The notes beneath the pieces are model-generated. The model saw only the letters and a program-made list of their open reading frames with translations. It had not been told where the DNA came from and searched no databases. Positions 25,682 to 34,380 of a stretch of 56,105 bases of DNA are shown in pieces. Where the stretch lies: contig NCGL01000014.1 of NCBI GenBank assembly GCA_002256935.1, positions 1 through 56,105 of the forward strand, written 5' to 3'. This DNA comes from Bdellovibrio sp. 28-41-41 (GTDB lineage Bacteria > Bdellovibrionota > Bdellovibrionia > Bdellovibrionales > Bdellovibrionaceae). The stretch's first letter is position 1. Each line of letters opens with the position of its first letter. The position numbers and the translations under genes were made by a program.

Positions 25682-26470
25682 CTAAGTTTTGGGGTCTTGA
25701 ATGCTGTTGGTTAAGATAAAAACCAACACGCACAGGATCAATGCCGGAACCAAGAATAGGTGAGGAAACATAAGCGCATTCTTCCAGCCCTCGTATATTA
25801 AATAGCCTAAAGTGGCATGCTGAGGACCCATTCCAAACCCAGTAAAGGACAATACACTCTCTATAAGTAAAAACTGAGGGATGCTGTGGGTGATAGATGT
25901 TCGTAGCCATGGCCATAGAGCGCGTAAATAATGGGCGCGAACAATATAGAACAAACTCCCCCCGGCTAGAACAGCCGCGCTAAGATATTCACGTCCGCGC
26001 AATTGTAAAATTTCTAACCTTACGTTGCGAGCAATCGGCGGCCAAACCGCCAAACTGATAGATATTACAAGAACCGAAAAAGAGGCCACTGGCGAGACGC
26101 CACCTGAAATCCCACGATTTAACAATATTGAAAACAAAGCCACTAGTAGAAAATTAGGAATGGAATCAAATACATCCAAAATGAAAATAATCAGGTGATT
26201 ACTTCGATTCCAAAACGACAAGGCACTTCCGACAATCAACCCTATCGAGTAGGTTAGAAATAGTGAAAAAAAACAAATCAACAAAGAAATTCCGCCGCCC
26301 ACAAGTGAGCGTTGAAATAAATCTCGACCTAATGAATCCATTCCGCCCCAATGTTCAGTGCTGGGCATTTGAAAAACTTTGGCAGAATCGATATCCATGA
26401 AAAAATCTCGAGCAACGAACGGATAGATACTTAAGGCAATGGCAAAGGCTAGAGGGAAAAACCGTTTCAT
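25682..26470 (-). CDS. Dipeptide/oligopeptide ABC permease, DppC-like
   Basis: A 262-residue membrane protein with about six hydrophobic segments. The N-terminal motif STEHWGGMDSLGRDLFQRSL corresponds to the 'GTDxLGRDxxSR' motif of DppC/OppC permeases. The EAA loop is REYLSAAVLAGGSLFYIVRAHYL, and SFTGFGMGPQHATLGYLIYEG is the typical C-terminal motif. It would pair with the DppB-like protein whose stop codon it overlaps by 4 bp (ATGA). No matching ATPase or binding protein is adjacent. Confidence 0.9.
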   Translation of the reverse strand: MKRFFPLAFAIALSIYPFVARDFFMDIDSAKVFQMPSTEHWGGMDSLGRDLFQRSLVGGGISLLICFFSLFLTYSIGLIVGSALSFWNRSNHLIIFILDVFDSIPNFLLVALFSILLNRGISGGVSPVASFSVLVISISLAVWPPIARNVRLEILQLRGREYLSAAVLAGGSLFYIVRAHYLRALWPWLRTSITHSIPQFLLIESVLSFTGFGMGPQHATLGYLIYEGWKNALMFPHLFLVPALILCVLVFILTNSIQDPKT

Positions 26471-27387
26471 ATATTTTCCCTTAACCGAGGATTTATATAT
26501 AGAAAAATAACCTGAACCGCAAAATGGAGCGTTAGATATAGGACAGAGAATAAAAATAAATACCCAATGACCATTGGTAAATCACGTTGAGATACCGAAT
26601 CCATAAATCCTAAACCAAACCCAGGAATGGAATACAAACTTTCCAAAATAAAATTTCCTGTCAGCAACTGTAGAACGATCGTTAAAAAATACCCCAAAAA
26701 TGAATTCGCGATATTTTTAAACATATGCACGATAAAGACGCGATTGCGACTAAGCCCTTTTGAGCGCGCGTACTGTACGTAAACCTCAGACGCCTCTTTA
26801 TGCCACTTTTCAACGGTCAATTGTATCAGTTGCCCAAGGGGCTTAATTAAGAGTGTTGCAATCACAAAAACTACGCATCCCACGTTGTAGGGATCAAATT
26901 TCAAAGGCACAATGCTAAACAAATAAGAAAATACATAGATCACAACTGGAATCATCACTAACTGCGGGATTTGATTTAGAATTCGCAAAAATGCCAGGAG
27001 TCGCCGGCGTCGTCGAGACCTCACTATTAGAAATGAAAAGACTATCGAAACTACAAACAAAACGGCTACGGCGATCCCCAGGTAATGAAAACTAAAAAGA
27101 GCTTTGTTCCATATTAAATCTGTCACTTTCAAATTGTGATTATGATAAGTCACACCGAAATCTAAAGTGTAGAAGTCGACCAAAGAGTCTTTCAAGCTAA
27201 AAAAAAAATATTTCTTTTCTGGTAAATTTTGGGCAGCTTGCTCGACGATATGCTCGTCGTCTACATAGGCGCCCGGAACAAAGTAAAATATTGAAAAGAC
27301 AATGACCAATAGAAGGTGGAAATTTAAAACAAATTTAAATCCTAGATCCAATAGCGGTTTTACAACTGAACCCAGAGGGGAAAGCAT
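26467..27387 (-). CDS. Dipeptide/oligopeptide ABC permease, DppB-like
   Basis: A 306-residue membrane protein with TM1, a periplasmic loop and five further segments. The EAA loop VYVQYARSKGLSRNRVFIVHM and the motif LESLYSIPGFGLGFMDSVSQRDLP identify the DppB/OppB family. The frame opens with GTG at 27414, inside the transglycosylase gene and without a ribosome site. I prefer ATG 27387, 4 bp after the transglycosylase stop codon, as the start. It overlaps dppC by 4 bp. The periplasmic loop is shorter than in classical DppB. Confidence 0.88.
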   Translation of the reverse strand: MLSPLGSVVKPLLDLGFKFVLNFHLLLVIVFSIFYFVPGAYVDDEHIVEQAAQNLPEKKYFFFSLKDSLVDFYTLDFGVTYHNHNLKVTDLIWNKALFSFHYLGIAVAVLFVVSIVFSFLIVRSRRRRRLLAFLRILNQIPQLVMIPVVIYVFSYLFSIVPLKFDPYNVGCVVFVIATLLIKPLGQLIQLTVEKWHKEASEVYVQYARSKGLSRNRVFIVHMFKNIANSFLGYFLTIVLQLLTGNFILESLYSIPGFGLGFMDSVSQRDLPMVIGYLFLFSVLYLTLHFAVQVIFLYINPRLRENI

Positions 27388-27391
27388 TATC

Positions 27392-29827
27392 TCAAATTTC
27401 TTCCCACGTTTCACGTGTTGGCGCGCGATCTTTATAGTTAAACGGAACTTTCTCTGCCAAATAGGGAACCAAATCTGGTATCTTTTTTTCTTTTCTTTCG
27501 CCGTATAGTTCAGAATAGATATAACTATTTGCGATCACTTTCTTAACATAGTTACGCGTTTCCAAAAACGGAATATGTTCGATAAATTCATCAGTTTCTA
27601 AATTACCAAATTGCTGTAGCCAATTTTTAACCCTGTGTGGACCCGCATTGTAACTGGCAGCTACTAGCGGCAGTGCCTGATTAAACTTTCTATTCAAACG
27701 CTGCAAATATTTTGTCCCAATTTTGATAGCCGAATCCGGCTCAAGCAGTAGCTTCGGGGTAAATGTTTTATCACCCAATATTTCAGCGACTCGATTTCCT
27801 GTATAAGGCATAACCTGCATTAATCCGAGCGCACCTACTGGCGATATCGCTTCTTTTTTAAACTGGCTCTCGGCTCTCATGATACTCCACACAAGTTCGC
27901 GTGGAACTTCGAATTCTTTGGAATAACGATCGACTAAAATTGGATAGGCTTTGGGAAACGAATACTCCCACAATCCGCGCCCTTGTTCGATCCCTAAGCG
28001 TGTCTTCTGACCACCAAAGTATATTTGACTGATATGGCTCATGCGATGATACTGGCCGACCAGCGCATACTCATTGAGAAGAACTTTTAGGTACTCTTTG
28101 TTTTTTGTTCGCTTTTCAATTTCATATAGTTCCCACTTCGCCCAGAAATCTAAACCCAACGTCGACAACACCCGAGATTTTTCAAACTTTTCAACAAAAT
28201 CTGGCGTCTTAAATGGACTTTCTTCGCTATTTTCAGCGACTTTTTCATCTGGCTTATCCATTTCCATTGGATCCGCTTCGTCCTCAGTCTCTTGTGCTTC
28301 AGCCGTAGTCGTCGTTTCTTCTTCTACTGGGGCTTCTTTAATCGATGCCATCATTCGTGAATCAAATCCTTTTCGGAAATGAGTCACAAGATTTGAACTC
28401 GAATTTTCCTCTTTCACCACAGCACTCGCTATTTTCTCTAGGCCTTTTTGTTCGGCATCCATTTTCTCAAGGCGTTTAGTAGCGGCCACAGAATAGTAGC
28501 CTTTTGCTCGATCCGCCATTAAACGCTCAAAATAGATTTTTGATTTTTCAAATTTTCCTTCTCGATACAGAGCCATCCCCATCCAGTAATTCAAACGTTC
28601 TTTACTGAGTGAACGATATTTTTTGTTTTTTACAGTTGCTAGTTTCTTGAAGTCGTTGAATGCGTGATGATACTCACCGCGTAGATACTTCATCCACGCC
28701 AAATACCATTGAGACTCTTTTTTTAACTTCTCATTTTTTGAGATTTTCATGAAATCTTTAAATTTGCGAGTCGACCAGTCGTAGTCACGCAACTGATACG
28801 ACATAAATGCAGCTTGAAACAAGGCTTGTTGACCTTTCGGTGTTTTCTTCTGCATCTGAAAACTTTTGTAGTACAAAGAAACAGCTGAATTCAAATCGCC
28901 TGAGCGCGCCGCGATCGGTGCCAACTGATTTAGAAATTCAAAATCATTTTCTTTTTCAGCTAGATACTTTTTCAAAATTCCGTAGGCTTTTTCTAGATCG
29001 CCTTCTTGCGCATGGTACATAGCCAAGATCTTATCGGCGTCGAAATCATACTTGCCTTGAAAATCTTTTTTGAAATTTAAAATTTCCTCTAACGCTTTCT
29101 TTTCCTGCCCCGCCCATAAACTATTACGAACCCGTTTTTTAAAATCATCAATTTCCCAAGCGCACTTAGATTCTTTTCCATTCACTTGATTTAAAGATAA
29201 ATTATATCCCCAATTAGCAATTTTCTCGAACTGTGGATACTGACTGTAGAGCTTCACCAAGCGCGAACACTTCTTATCAGCCATTTTCAATTGATCTTCA
29301 ATAGTGGCAAGATCTAACAAAATAAACGGATGTTGTTCCGTACCACGTGTTGCTTTCTCAAGTTTCTGTAAAAGTGCGTGCGACGATTTGTAATTTTTCT
29401 CTTCGGCCTGAATGCGGCTCAGAAATAGCATTGTTTCATTTTTCAATCGGATATTTGGTTTACCATCAAGAATTGCAGAAAAGTTTTCTTTAGCTTTTAC
29501 GTTGTCTTTCTTACTTAGATAGATCTGACCCAAATAAAACAAAACATACTCTGAAAGAGCTTTATTTTTACCTTTCAGTTCCGCAAATACGGCTTCTGAA
29601 TCACCCATCTTTTCCATTTGGAACAGAGCATACGCTTTTTGAAATAACATTAGCTCTTTATCTGGTATTGTTGATTTCCCTAAATCTCTATCGATGGCCT
29701 CAACTAATTTATCCCATTTTCCATTTTGTAAAAAAATCCTGGTCTTTGAAAAAATGTCGGATTGCGAATTCAATTCCAGCGTTGAAAACAAAAATAACGC
29801 CAGCAAAAATATAGAGCTAAATTGCAT
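27392..29827 (-). CDS. Lytic transglycosylase with TPR-like repeats (Slt70-like)
   Basis: An 811-residue secreted enzyme that cleaves peptidoglycan glycan strands with 1,6-anhydro ring formation. A signal peptide (QFSSIFLLALFLFSTLELNS) leads into a long region of helical TPR-like repeats (about 30-450). An acidic Glu/Thr linker follows at about 475-530, then the SLT domain: IMRAESQFKKEAISPVGALG, with the catalytic Glu about 157 residues before the end, GLMQVMP, and AASYNAGPHRVKNW. ATG 29827 is preferred over 29839 because GAGG lies 6 bases before it. The dppB start follows its stop codon by 4 bp. Confidence 0.93.
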   Translation of the reverse strand: MQFSSIFLLALFLFSTLELNSQSDIFSKTRIFLQNGKWDKLVEAIDRDLGKSTIPDKELMLFQKAYALFQMEKMGDSEAVFAELKGKNKALSEYVLFYLGQIYLSKKDNVKAKENFSAILDGKPNIRLKNETMLFLSRIQAEEKNYKSSHALLQKLEKATRGTEQHPFILLDLATIEDQLKMADKKCSRLVKLYSQYPQFEKIANWGYNLSLNQVNGKESKCAWEIDDFKKRVRNSLWAGQEKKALEEILNFKKDFQGKYDFDADKILAMYHAQEGDLEKAYGILKKYLAEKENDFEFLNQLAPIAARSGDLNSAVSLYYKSFQMQKKTPKGQQALFQAAFMSYQLRDYDWSTRKFKDFMKISKNEKLKKESQWYLAWMKYLRGEYHHAFNDFKKLATVKNKKYRSLSKERLNYWMGMALYREGKFEKSKIYFERLMADRAKGYYSVAATKRLEKMDAEQKGLEKIASAVVKEENSSSNLVTHFRKGFDSRMMASIKEAPVEEETTTTAEAQETEDEADPMEMDKPDEKVAENSEESPFKTPDFVEKFEKSRVLSTLGLDFWAKWELYEIEKRTKNKEYLKVLLNEYALVGQYHRMSHISQIYFGGQKTRLGIEQGRGLWEYSFPKAYPILVDRYSKEFEVPRELVWSIMRAESQFKKEAISPVGALGLMQVMPYTGNRVAEILGDKTFTPKLLLEPDSAIKIGTKYLQRLNRKFNQALPLVAASYNAGPHRVKNWLQQFGNLETDEFIEHIPFLETRNYVKKVIANSYIYSELYGERKEKKIPDLVPYLAEKVPFNYKDRAPTRETWEEI

Positions 29828-29989
29828 TGAACGCCTCATCCGTATGGGGATTTAAAAATGTAGTGTTACTAGTATAATGATAGCGGATAACAATAGCAAA
29901 ATCGAAGTCCAAAACTATCCATGTTTGTCAAAATTCTGATGAGCAGCGACCAAGGTGAGAACGACCAGACCTAGGTCGCGCTGACTCGA

Positions 29990-30679
29990 CTATCTCTTAA
30001 CGTACTTAAGAAAGACTTCGCGCTGGACGTCCATATAGAGATTCAACATCCGTCCTTCAAACATAGGGTCTGTGCTGACAAACTGAATCCCCATCGTTTG
30101 CGGCAGCTCAGAAAAATCACGTACAGGCTTCACATGACGAACTGAGCCATTGATTTCAAAAGGTGATCGGTGACCCAGAGTAATTTTCATCTTTAAAATC
30201 GTTCCTGGCTGTATCAAAGGCTCTAAAGAAGTCAGGTAGAGTTTACATCCACCACTAGAGATATCTGCTACATCGCAATCAAAAGGCAATGTTTTCCCGT
30301 TAAAATCAGTGATACGAGCCGTCGCTGTGTAGTTTTCTGGAAGTTCTAACCGCGCTGATTTTCGACGTTGCAAATAAAACAAATCTCCGTGAGTTTCAAT
30401 GTAAACACGATCATTGTTGAGCGCGACTAAGCCGTAGAAAAAATAGCGATCTTCACCTGAATTAATGCTGACAACACCCATCTCTGGTGTTTTTAGGTCG
30501 AACACTTGCCCATCAACGAATTCACATTCAACAATTTTTTCATCCATCATACGGTTAGGCACGACTTGCTGGACATCGAAAGACTCCGTTTTAACTAAAC
30601 AAACTAGTCGATCTTCAATGATACGCTTGAATAGTTTCTTTTTGTCAGACAGATGTACTTTTTTAAAAACGTTTTTCAT
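29990..30679 (-). CDS. PilZ-domain protein
   Basis: A 229-residue protein with an N-terminal YcgR-N-like beta domain (about 15-100) and a PilZ domain carrying the c-di-GMP motifs RRKSAR (105-110) and DISSGG (139-144). Both half-sites look intact, so it is expected to bind cyclic di-GMP. It starts with ATG overlapping the TGA stop of a second PilZ gene (ATGA), showing tandem duplication and coupling. The two proteins align along their whole length. There is no output domain beyond the fold itself, so the partner is unknown. Confidence 0.88.
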   Translation of the reverse strand: MKNVFKKVHLSDKKKLFKRIIEDRLVCLVKTESFDVQQVVPNRMMDEKIVECEFVDGQVFDLKTPEMGVVSINSGEDRYFFYGLVALNNDRVYIETHGDLFYLQRRKSARLELPENYTATARITDFNGKTLPFDCDVADISSGGCKLYLTSLEPLIQPGTILKMKITLGHRSPFEINGSVRHVKPVRDFSELPQTMGIQFVSTDPMFEGRMLNLYMDVQREVFLKYVKR

Positions 30680-31359
30680 CGCTTACCATAAAATTCTACA
30701 AAAAGTTCGCGTTGCAAATCTAGAAATAAATTTTTTACCTGCGTGGGTGACTGATCTTCCGGAAACTTAAATTCTAGTCCCAAAGTTTGCAGGGTCGCGC
30801 CTGATTTACTGCGTGTTACATGCTTGACGGTGCCAGTGACTTCAACAGCCCGCCGGTCTCCCATTCGTAAGTTGCCAACCAATTCATCCCCGATTTCCAT
30901 TTTTGGGAGCTCCGTATTTAATCCGACTCGACAGCCTGACTCAGAAAAGTCGAACATTAAAGATCGCAAAAATGCCAAGCCATTATTCATACGTTTAATC
31001 ATTAAGTTGGCAGGATAGGCCTGAGGTATTTTTAGGCGTTTATCACGACGTCGAATCAAATGGTAAAAATCAACTTTGCGCTTAAAAACCAAGGCGCCTT
31101 CCGCGATAAACGCGACGGATTTAAAAAAGTATCTCTCGCCGTCTAGAACCATGATAACTATCACTTCCTGACGAGTCCGTAATGTATGAATGCTCGACGG
31201 GCGACTGCACATGATATAACTAGCGCGGTTTAAACTCAGAAGTTTTGTTTTAATAATTCGCGCCGGAAGTTTAAATACAAAAAAAGCCTTTTGTTTTAAA
31301 CCTTTCAGTAAAACTGATTCACGTTCTTCGTCTGAAAGTTTTTTAAAGACATTTTCCAA
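30676..31359 (-). CDS. PilZ-domain protein, paralogue of the adjacent gene
   Basis: A 227-residue protein sharing the layout of its downstream neighbour: N-terminal MENVFKKLS, a YcgR-N-like domain, then a PilZ domain with RRRDKR (103-108) and DFSESG (137-142). The second motif fits DxSxxG, so cyclic di-GMP binding is plausible. It starts with TTG directly after the glpK stop codon (TAATTG). A GAGGAA ribosome site in the glpK 3' end confirms that start. The order glpK, PilZ, PilZ indicates one operon. Confidence 0.87.
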   Translation of the reverse strand: MENVFKKLSDEERESVLLKGLKQKAFFVFKLPARIIKTKLLSLNRASYIMCSRPSSIHTLRTRQEVIVIMVLDGERYFFKSVAFIAEGALVFKRKVDFYHLIRRRDKRLKIPQAYPANLMIKRMNNGLAFLRSLMFDFSESGCRVGLNTELPKMEIGDELVGNLRMGDRRAVEVTGTVKHVTRSKSGATLQTLGLEFKFPEDQSPTQVKNLFLDLQRELFVEFYGKR

Positions 31360-32853
31360 TTACAGTTCCTCTATCAAATTACGAACAGCGCGATCCCAAT
31401 TCCGAATCGTTTCTGTCAGAAATTTAGATTTCTTTTTGGGAAGGAATTCCTTGTCCCATTTCCAAGTTGATTTTAATTCAGATTTTGATTTCCAGAAACC
31501 ACTACCTAGTCCCGACAGGAAGGCCGCTCCTAATGCCGTTGTTTCAACTACCTGAGCACGCAAAACTTTTTTTTGCAAAAAGTCGGATTGAAATTGCATC
31601 AGCAAATTATTTTTAGCAGCTCCGCCATCCGTTTTTAATTCTAAGAGTTTTTTACCAGATTCTTTTTCCATAACTTTGATAATGTCCAAATTTTGAAGCG
31701 ACATCGATTCCAGAGTCGCGCGAGCTAAATGAAATTTGTTAGACTTTCTAGTTAATCCTACGATGCGACCCTTAGCACCATCTTTCCAATAAGGAGCACC
31801 CAACCCAGCCAATGCCGAAACAAAAATAACACCCTCGGTACTGTCGACTTGTGCGGCCATGGTTTCGATATCTTTTGATTCTTTCATCAATCCTAAATTG
31901 TCGCGCAACCACCCCACAGCAGCGCCGCAAACAAACGCGCCGCCTTCAAATGCATAAAACGGTTTTTCTCCTTCTAGCTCCCAAGCCAGAGTGGTCAATA
32001 GACCCGAGTTAGAATATTTAATTTGATTACCGATATTGTACAAAATGAAACTTCCGGTACCGAAGGTACATTTCGACATTCCTTTTTCAAAGCACACTTG
32101 CCCAAACAGGGCCGCTTGCTGATCACCGGCAACACCATTAATATTTATATTTTTAGTAAGTAGGTTTTTCACCTCGGCACATTCGATCGTGCCAAATAGT
32201 GAATTTGATTTTTTAACTTCGGGAAGAATTTCAACCGGTACTCCAAATATTTTTAAGCATTTGGCATCCCAATCACGTGTTTTTAAATTCATCAACAGAG
32301 TTCGCGATGCATTCGATACGTCCGTTGCGTGCACGGCCCCTTTCGTTAGTTTCCAAATGAGAAATGTATCGATCGTTCCCGCAAGTAGTCGTTTTTCTTT
32401 TAGTAACGATTTTGTTTCTAAAACATTATCAAGCATCCAGCGGATTTTGGTTCCCGAAAAATAGGGATCGATCACAAGTCCTGTAGCTTTCTTAACATAG
32501 TTACCATTGACTTTGCGTAACTTCGAGCAAACCTTGTCTGTACGTTTGTCCTGCCACACAATAGCGTTATGCACGGGTTTCCCCGTTTGCTTATCCCACA
32601 AGACGACAGTCTCGCGCTGGTTCGTAATACCCACGGAATCTATGTCGACCGCAGAGTACTTTGTTAAAATTTCTTTAAGACAATAAACGACTGTCTGCCA
32701 AATCTCTTCAGCATCATGCTCGACCCAATCCGGTTTAGGAAAAATTTGACGGAACTCTTTCTGTACTTGATCCACCAATTGTCCATTTTTATTGAAAAGA
32801 CAGACCCTTGATGAAGTTGTTCCTTGATCGATCGAGATTATATATTTAGACAT
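31360..32853 (-). CDS. glpK: Glycerol kinase
   Basis: A 497-residue FGGY-family kinase that makes sn-glycerol 3-phosphate from glycerol and ATP. The N-terminus MSKYIISIDQGTTSSR is the phosphate-binding start. NQRETVVLWDKQTGKP, the glycerol site DATD-like HATDVSNASRTLLMNL, GVAGDQQAALFGQ and FGTGSFILYN follow. Length matches E. coli GlpK (about 500). An ATG exists 12 codons upstream in frame, but 32853 is the family start. There is no ribosome site in front of it, and the divergent acyltransferase begins 7 bp away. Two PilZ genes follow without a gap. Confidence 0.96.
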   Translation of the reverse strand: MSKYIISIDQGTTSSRVCLFNKNGQLVDQVQKEFRQIFPKPDWVEHDAEEIWQTVVYCLKEILTKYSAVDIDSVGITNQRETVVLWDKQTGKPVHNAIVWQDKRTDKVCSKLRKVNGNYVKKATGLVIDPYFSGTKIRWMLDNVLETKSLLKEKRLLAGTIDTFLIWKLTKGAVHATDVSNASRTLLMNLKTRDWDAKCLKIFGVPVEILPEVKKSNSLFGTIECAEVKNLLTKNININGVAGDQQAALFGQVCFEKGMSKCTFGTGSFILYNIGNQIKYSNSGLLTTLAWELEGEKPFYAFEGGAFVCGAAVGWLRDNLGLMKESKDIETMAAQVDSTEGVIFVSALAGLGAPYWKDGAKGRIVGLTRKSNKFHLARATLESMSLQNLDIIKVMEKESGKKLLELKTDGGAAKNNLLMQFQSDFLQKKVLRAQVVETTALGAAFLSGLGSGFWKSKSELKSTWKWDKEFLPKKKSKFLTETIRNWDRAVRNLIEEL

Positions 32854-32860
32854 ATAGTAT

Positions 32861-33604
32861 ATGTTTGATGATAAGCTTAAAAAAATCAAGAATGAGAGCT
32901 TTTATTTCAAGACTCTCCCAAATCAGCTTCTCAAACTTTTGAAGCTCTATTTTCGCCTAGAAGTCGAAAATGCTCACCTAGTTCCTAAGAAGGGCTCAGT
33001 TGTCATCGTTCCTAATCATTCTGGATTTTCGGGATTAGACGCTGTTATGCTGAACCACGTATTGGTCAACGACGTTAAGCGCGTTCCTAGGGTGCTAACC
33101 CACAAATTTTGGTTCACTACTAACTTTTCTGAAAAAGTAGCAAAGAAAATGGGATTCTTTGAAGCCAACTATGAAAATGGTCTACAATTTCTAAAACGTA
33201 AAAATGCGGTGGTTATTTTTCCTGAAGGCGAAGCCGGCAACTTTAAACCCTCGCGCAAGATGTACTCGCTTCAAGAGTTCAAACGAGGCTTCATCCGCAT
33301 GGCCATTGAAACGCAGTCTCCGATTGTCCCGACTCTTATTATCGGCGCTGAAGAAACTAATTTCACGTTGAAACAATTAACAATGAAAACGATTTTCAAA
33401 GGTTTAAGGATTCCACTACCTTTAAACTTAGTTCCACTGCCAGCTAAGTGGCGAATTATTTTCCTAGATCCTATCTATTTGCCTTATGACGTAGCGATAC
33501 TAGAAGATCATACGTTTATTCGTGAAATTGCCGCTGATATTCAAGAACTGATGCAAGAACGCATGAATGCAGAAATCAGAAAACGCGGATCGATTTATTT
33601 CTAA
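32861..33604 (+). CDS. Lysophospholipid/1-acylglycerol-3-phosphate acyltransferase (PlsC-like)
   Basis: A 247-residue membrane-associated acyltransferase of the PlsC superfamily. The acceptor motif IVPNHSGFSGLD (49-60) has His53 and Asp60, six residues apart rather than the usual four. FPEGEAG (120-126) is the phosphate-binding motif, and IVPTLIIGAEE the fourth motif. It probably acylates lysophosphatidate or a related lipid. The ATG is 7 bp from the glpK start on the other strand, with no room for a ribosome site. A leaderless start or promoter within glpK is implied. Confidence 0.85.
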   Translation: MFDDKLKKIKNESFYFKTLPNQLLKLLKLYFRLEVENAHLVPKKGSVVIVPNHSGFSGLDAVMLNHVLVNDVKRVPRVLTHKFWFTTNFSEKVAKKMGFFEANYENGLQFLKRKNAVVIFPEGEAGNFKPSRKMYSLQEFKRGFIRMAIETQSPIVPTLIIGAEETNFTLKQLTMKTIFKGLRIPLPLNLVPLPAKWRIIFLDPIYLPYDVAILEDHTFIREIAADIQELMQERMNAEIRKRGSIYF

Positions 33605-33626
33605 TATGGAAAACTAATTTGTACAG

Positions 33627-33845
33627 CTAATTTGGACAACTTGGCTTAAGGCAATCATCAACAACATCTGTGCCAATCGATTGAACGACTTTGCTCCACC
33701 CAGAAACAATAGCTCCTGGCGAGTCAGGATCTCGGCTTGCTAATTTGCTTACTACGATCGCAGACACGACAGCCGCTATCGAAAGCAACAATACGTACTC
33801 GACGATCAATTGACCGCGATTATTTTTATAAAATAAGCTCTTCAT
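33627..33845 (-). CDS. Small Flp/pilin-like protein
   Basis: A 72-residue protein: short basic leader (MKSLFYKNNRG), then QLIVEYVLLLSIAAVVSAIVV, a hydrophobic helix with a Glu at about position 5 as in type IV and Flp pilins, and a short polar tail with two Cys. The leader-Gly/Gln cleavage context suggests processing by a prepilin peptidase. No Tad or Pil genes are adjacent. It overlaps the upstream gene by 20 bp. Confidence 0.7.
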   Translation of the reverse strand: MKSLFYKNNRGQLIVEYVLLLSIAAVVSAIVVSKLASRDPDSPGAIVSGWSKVVQSIGTDVVDDCLKPSCPN

Positions 33846-34248
33846 GTTTTTTGGTTTTCTTATTCTTACTTACCCATTGAGAATAAGCTTGGAGAAATTG
33901 GGTTTCAAACACATTAAAATCAATACCGCCTAGACTCTCGTTGATACCAATCACTAAATCATTTTCCCAGTCAGCCGTCTGCATTCTTTCGCTAGACTCA
34001 AAACATTTTTGAAATGTTTCTGTGGTTGGATAAATTAAAATAAATAGACTTGTATTCCCGTCACTGAAAACACCTTTTAGTTTTTTTACTTCGGCTGCAA
34101 AACGGTTTTGAATATGAAAGTATACTTTAAGCGCCAAAGATTCTTGAGCCTGCGTGAAGTAAATTCTGATCGGTCCATCAAAGATCGCCGAATTAAAATC
34201 AGTCACAAAATATTTAGATTGTATTAGCTGACTATAACCGTTTTTCAT
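33826..34248 (-). CDS. Unknown protein beside the pilin-like gene
   Basis: A 140-residue soluble protein without signal peptide, TM segment or motif that I recognise. Its N-terminus includes FNSAIFDGPIRIYF, a strand-turn pattern with some resemblance to the FFEGPINETF segment of the STAS-like protein encoded at 44200-44670. The C-terminus is Lys-rich. AAGGAG precedes the ATG. Its last 20 bp overlap the pilin-like gene on the same strand, so they are probably co-translated. Confidence 0.65.
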   Translation of the reverse strand: MKNGYSQLIQSKYFVTDFNSAIFDGPIRIYFTQAQESLALKVYFHIQNRFAAEVKKLKGVFSDGNTSLFILIYPTTETFQKCFESSERMQTADWENDLVIGINESLGGIDFNVFETQFLQAYSQWVSKNKKTKKHEELIL

Positions 34249-34380
34249 TTCGCCGCTCCTTGGCTATTAAATTGGCTAACTTTAAACTGTTGGCACAGTG
34301 TGCCTGTATCCTGAGCTTAGAAAGGGATTAAAACCGGGTCCACAAAATTTTTAAGAATATTTAAGATATATTGGCATGCG

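Noticed and set aside
25629..25916. Minus-strand ORF of 95 codons over the end of the DppC-like gene
   Set aside because: It overlaps the well-supported permease in another frame and has no protein-like motif.
29883..29896. AGCGGATAACAAT, identical to the core of the E. coli lac operator, in the gap before the transglycosylase gene
   Set aside because: There is no lac-type gene nearby, the other half of the dyad is missing, and a 13-bp match in 56 kb can be chance.
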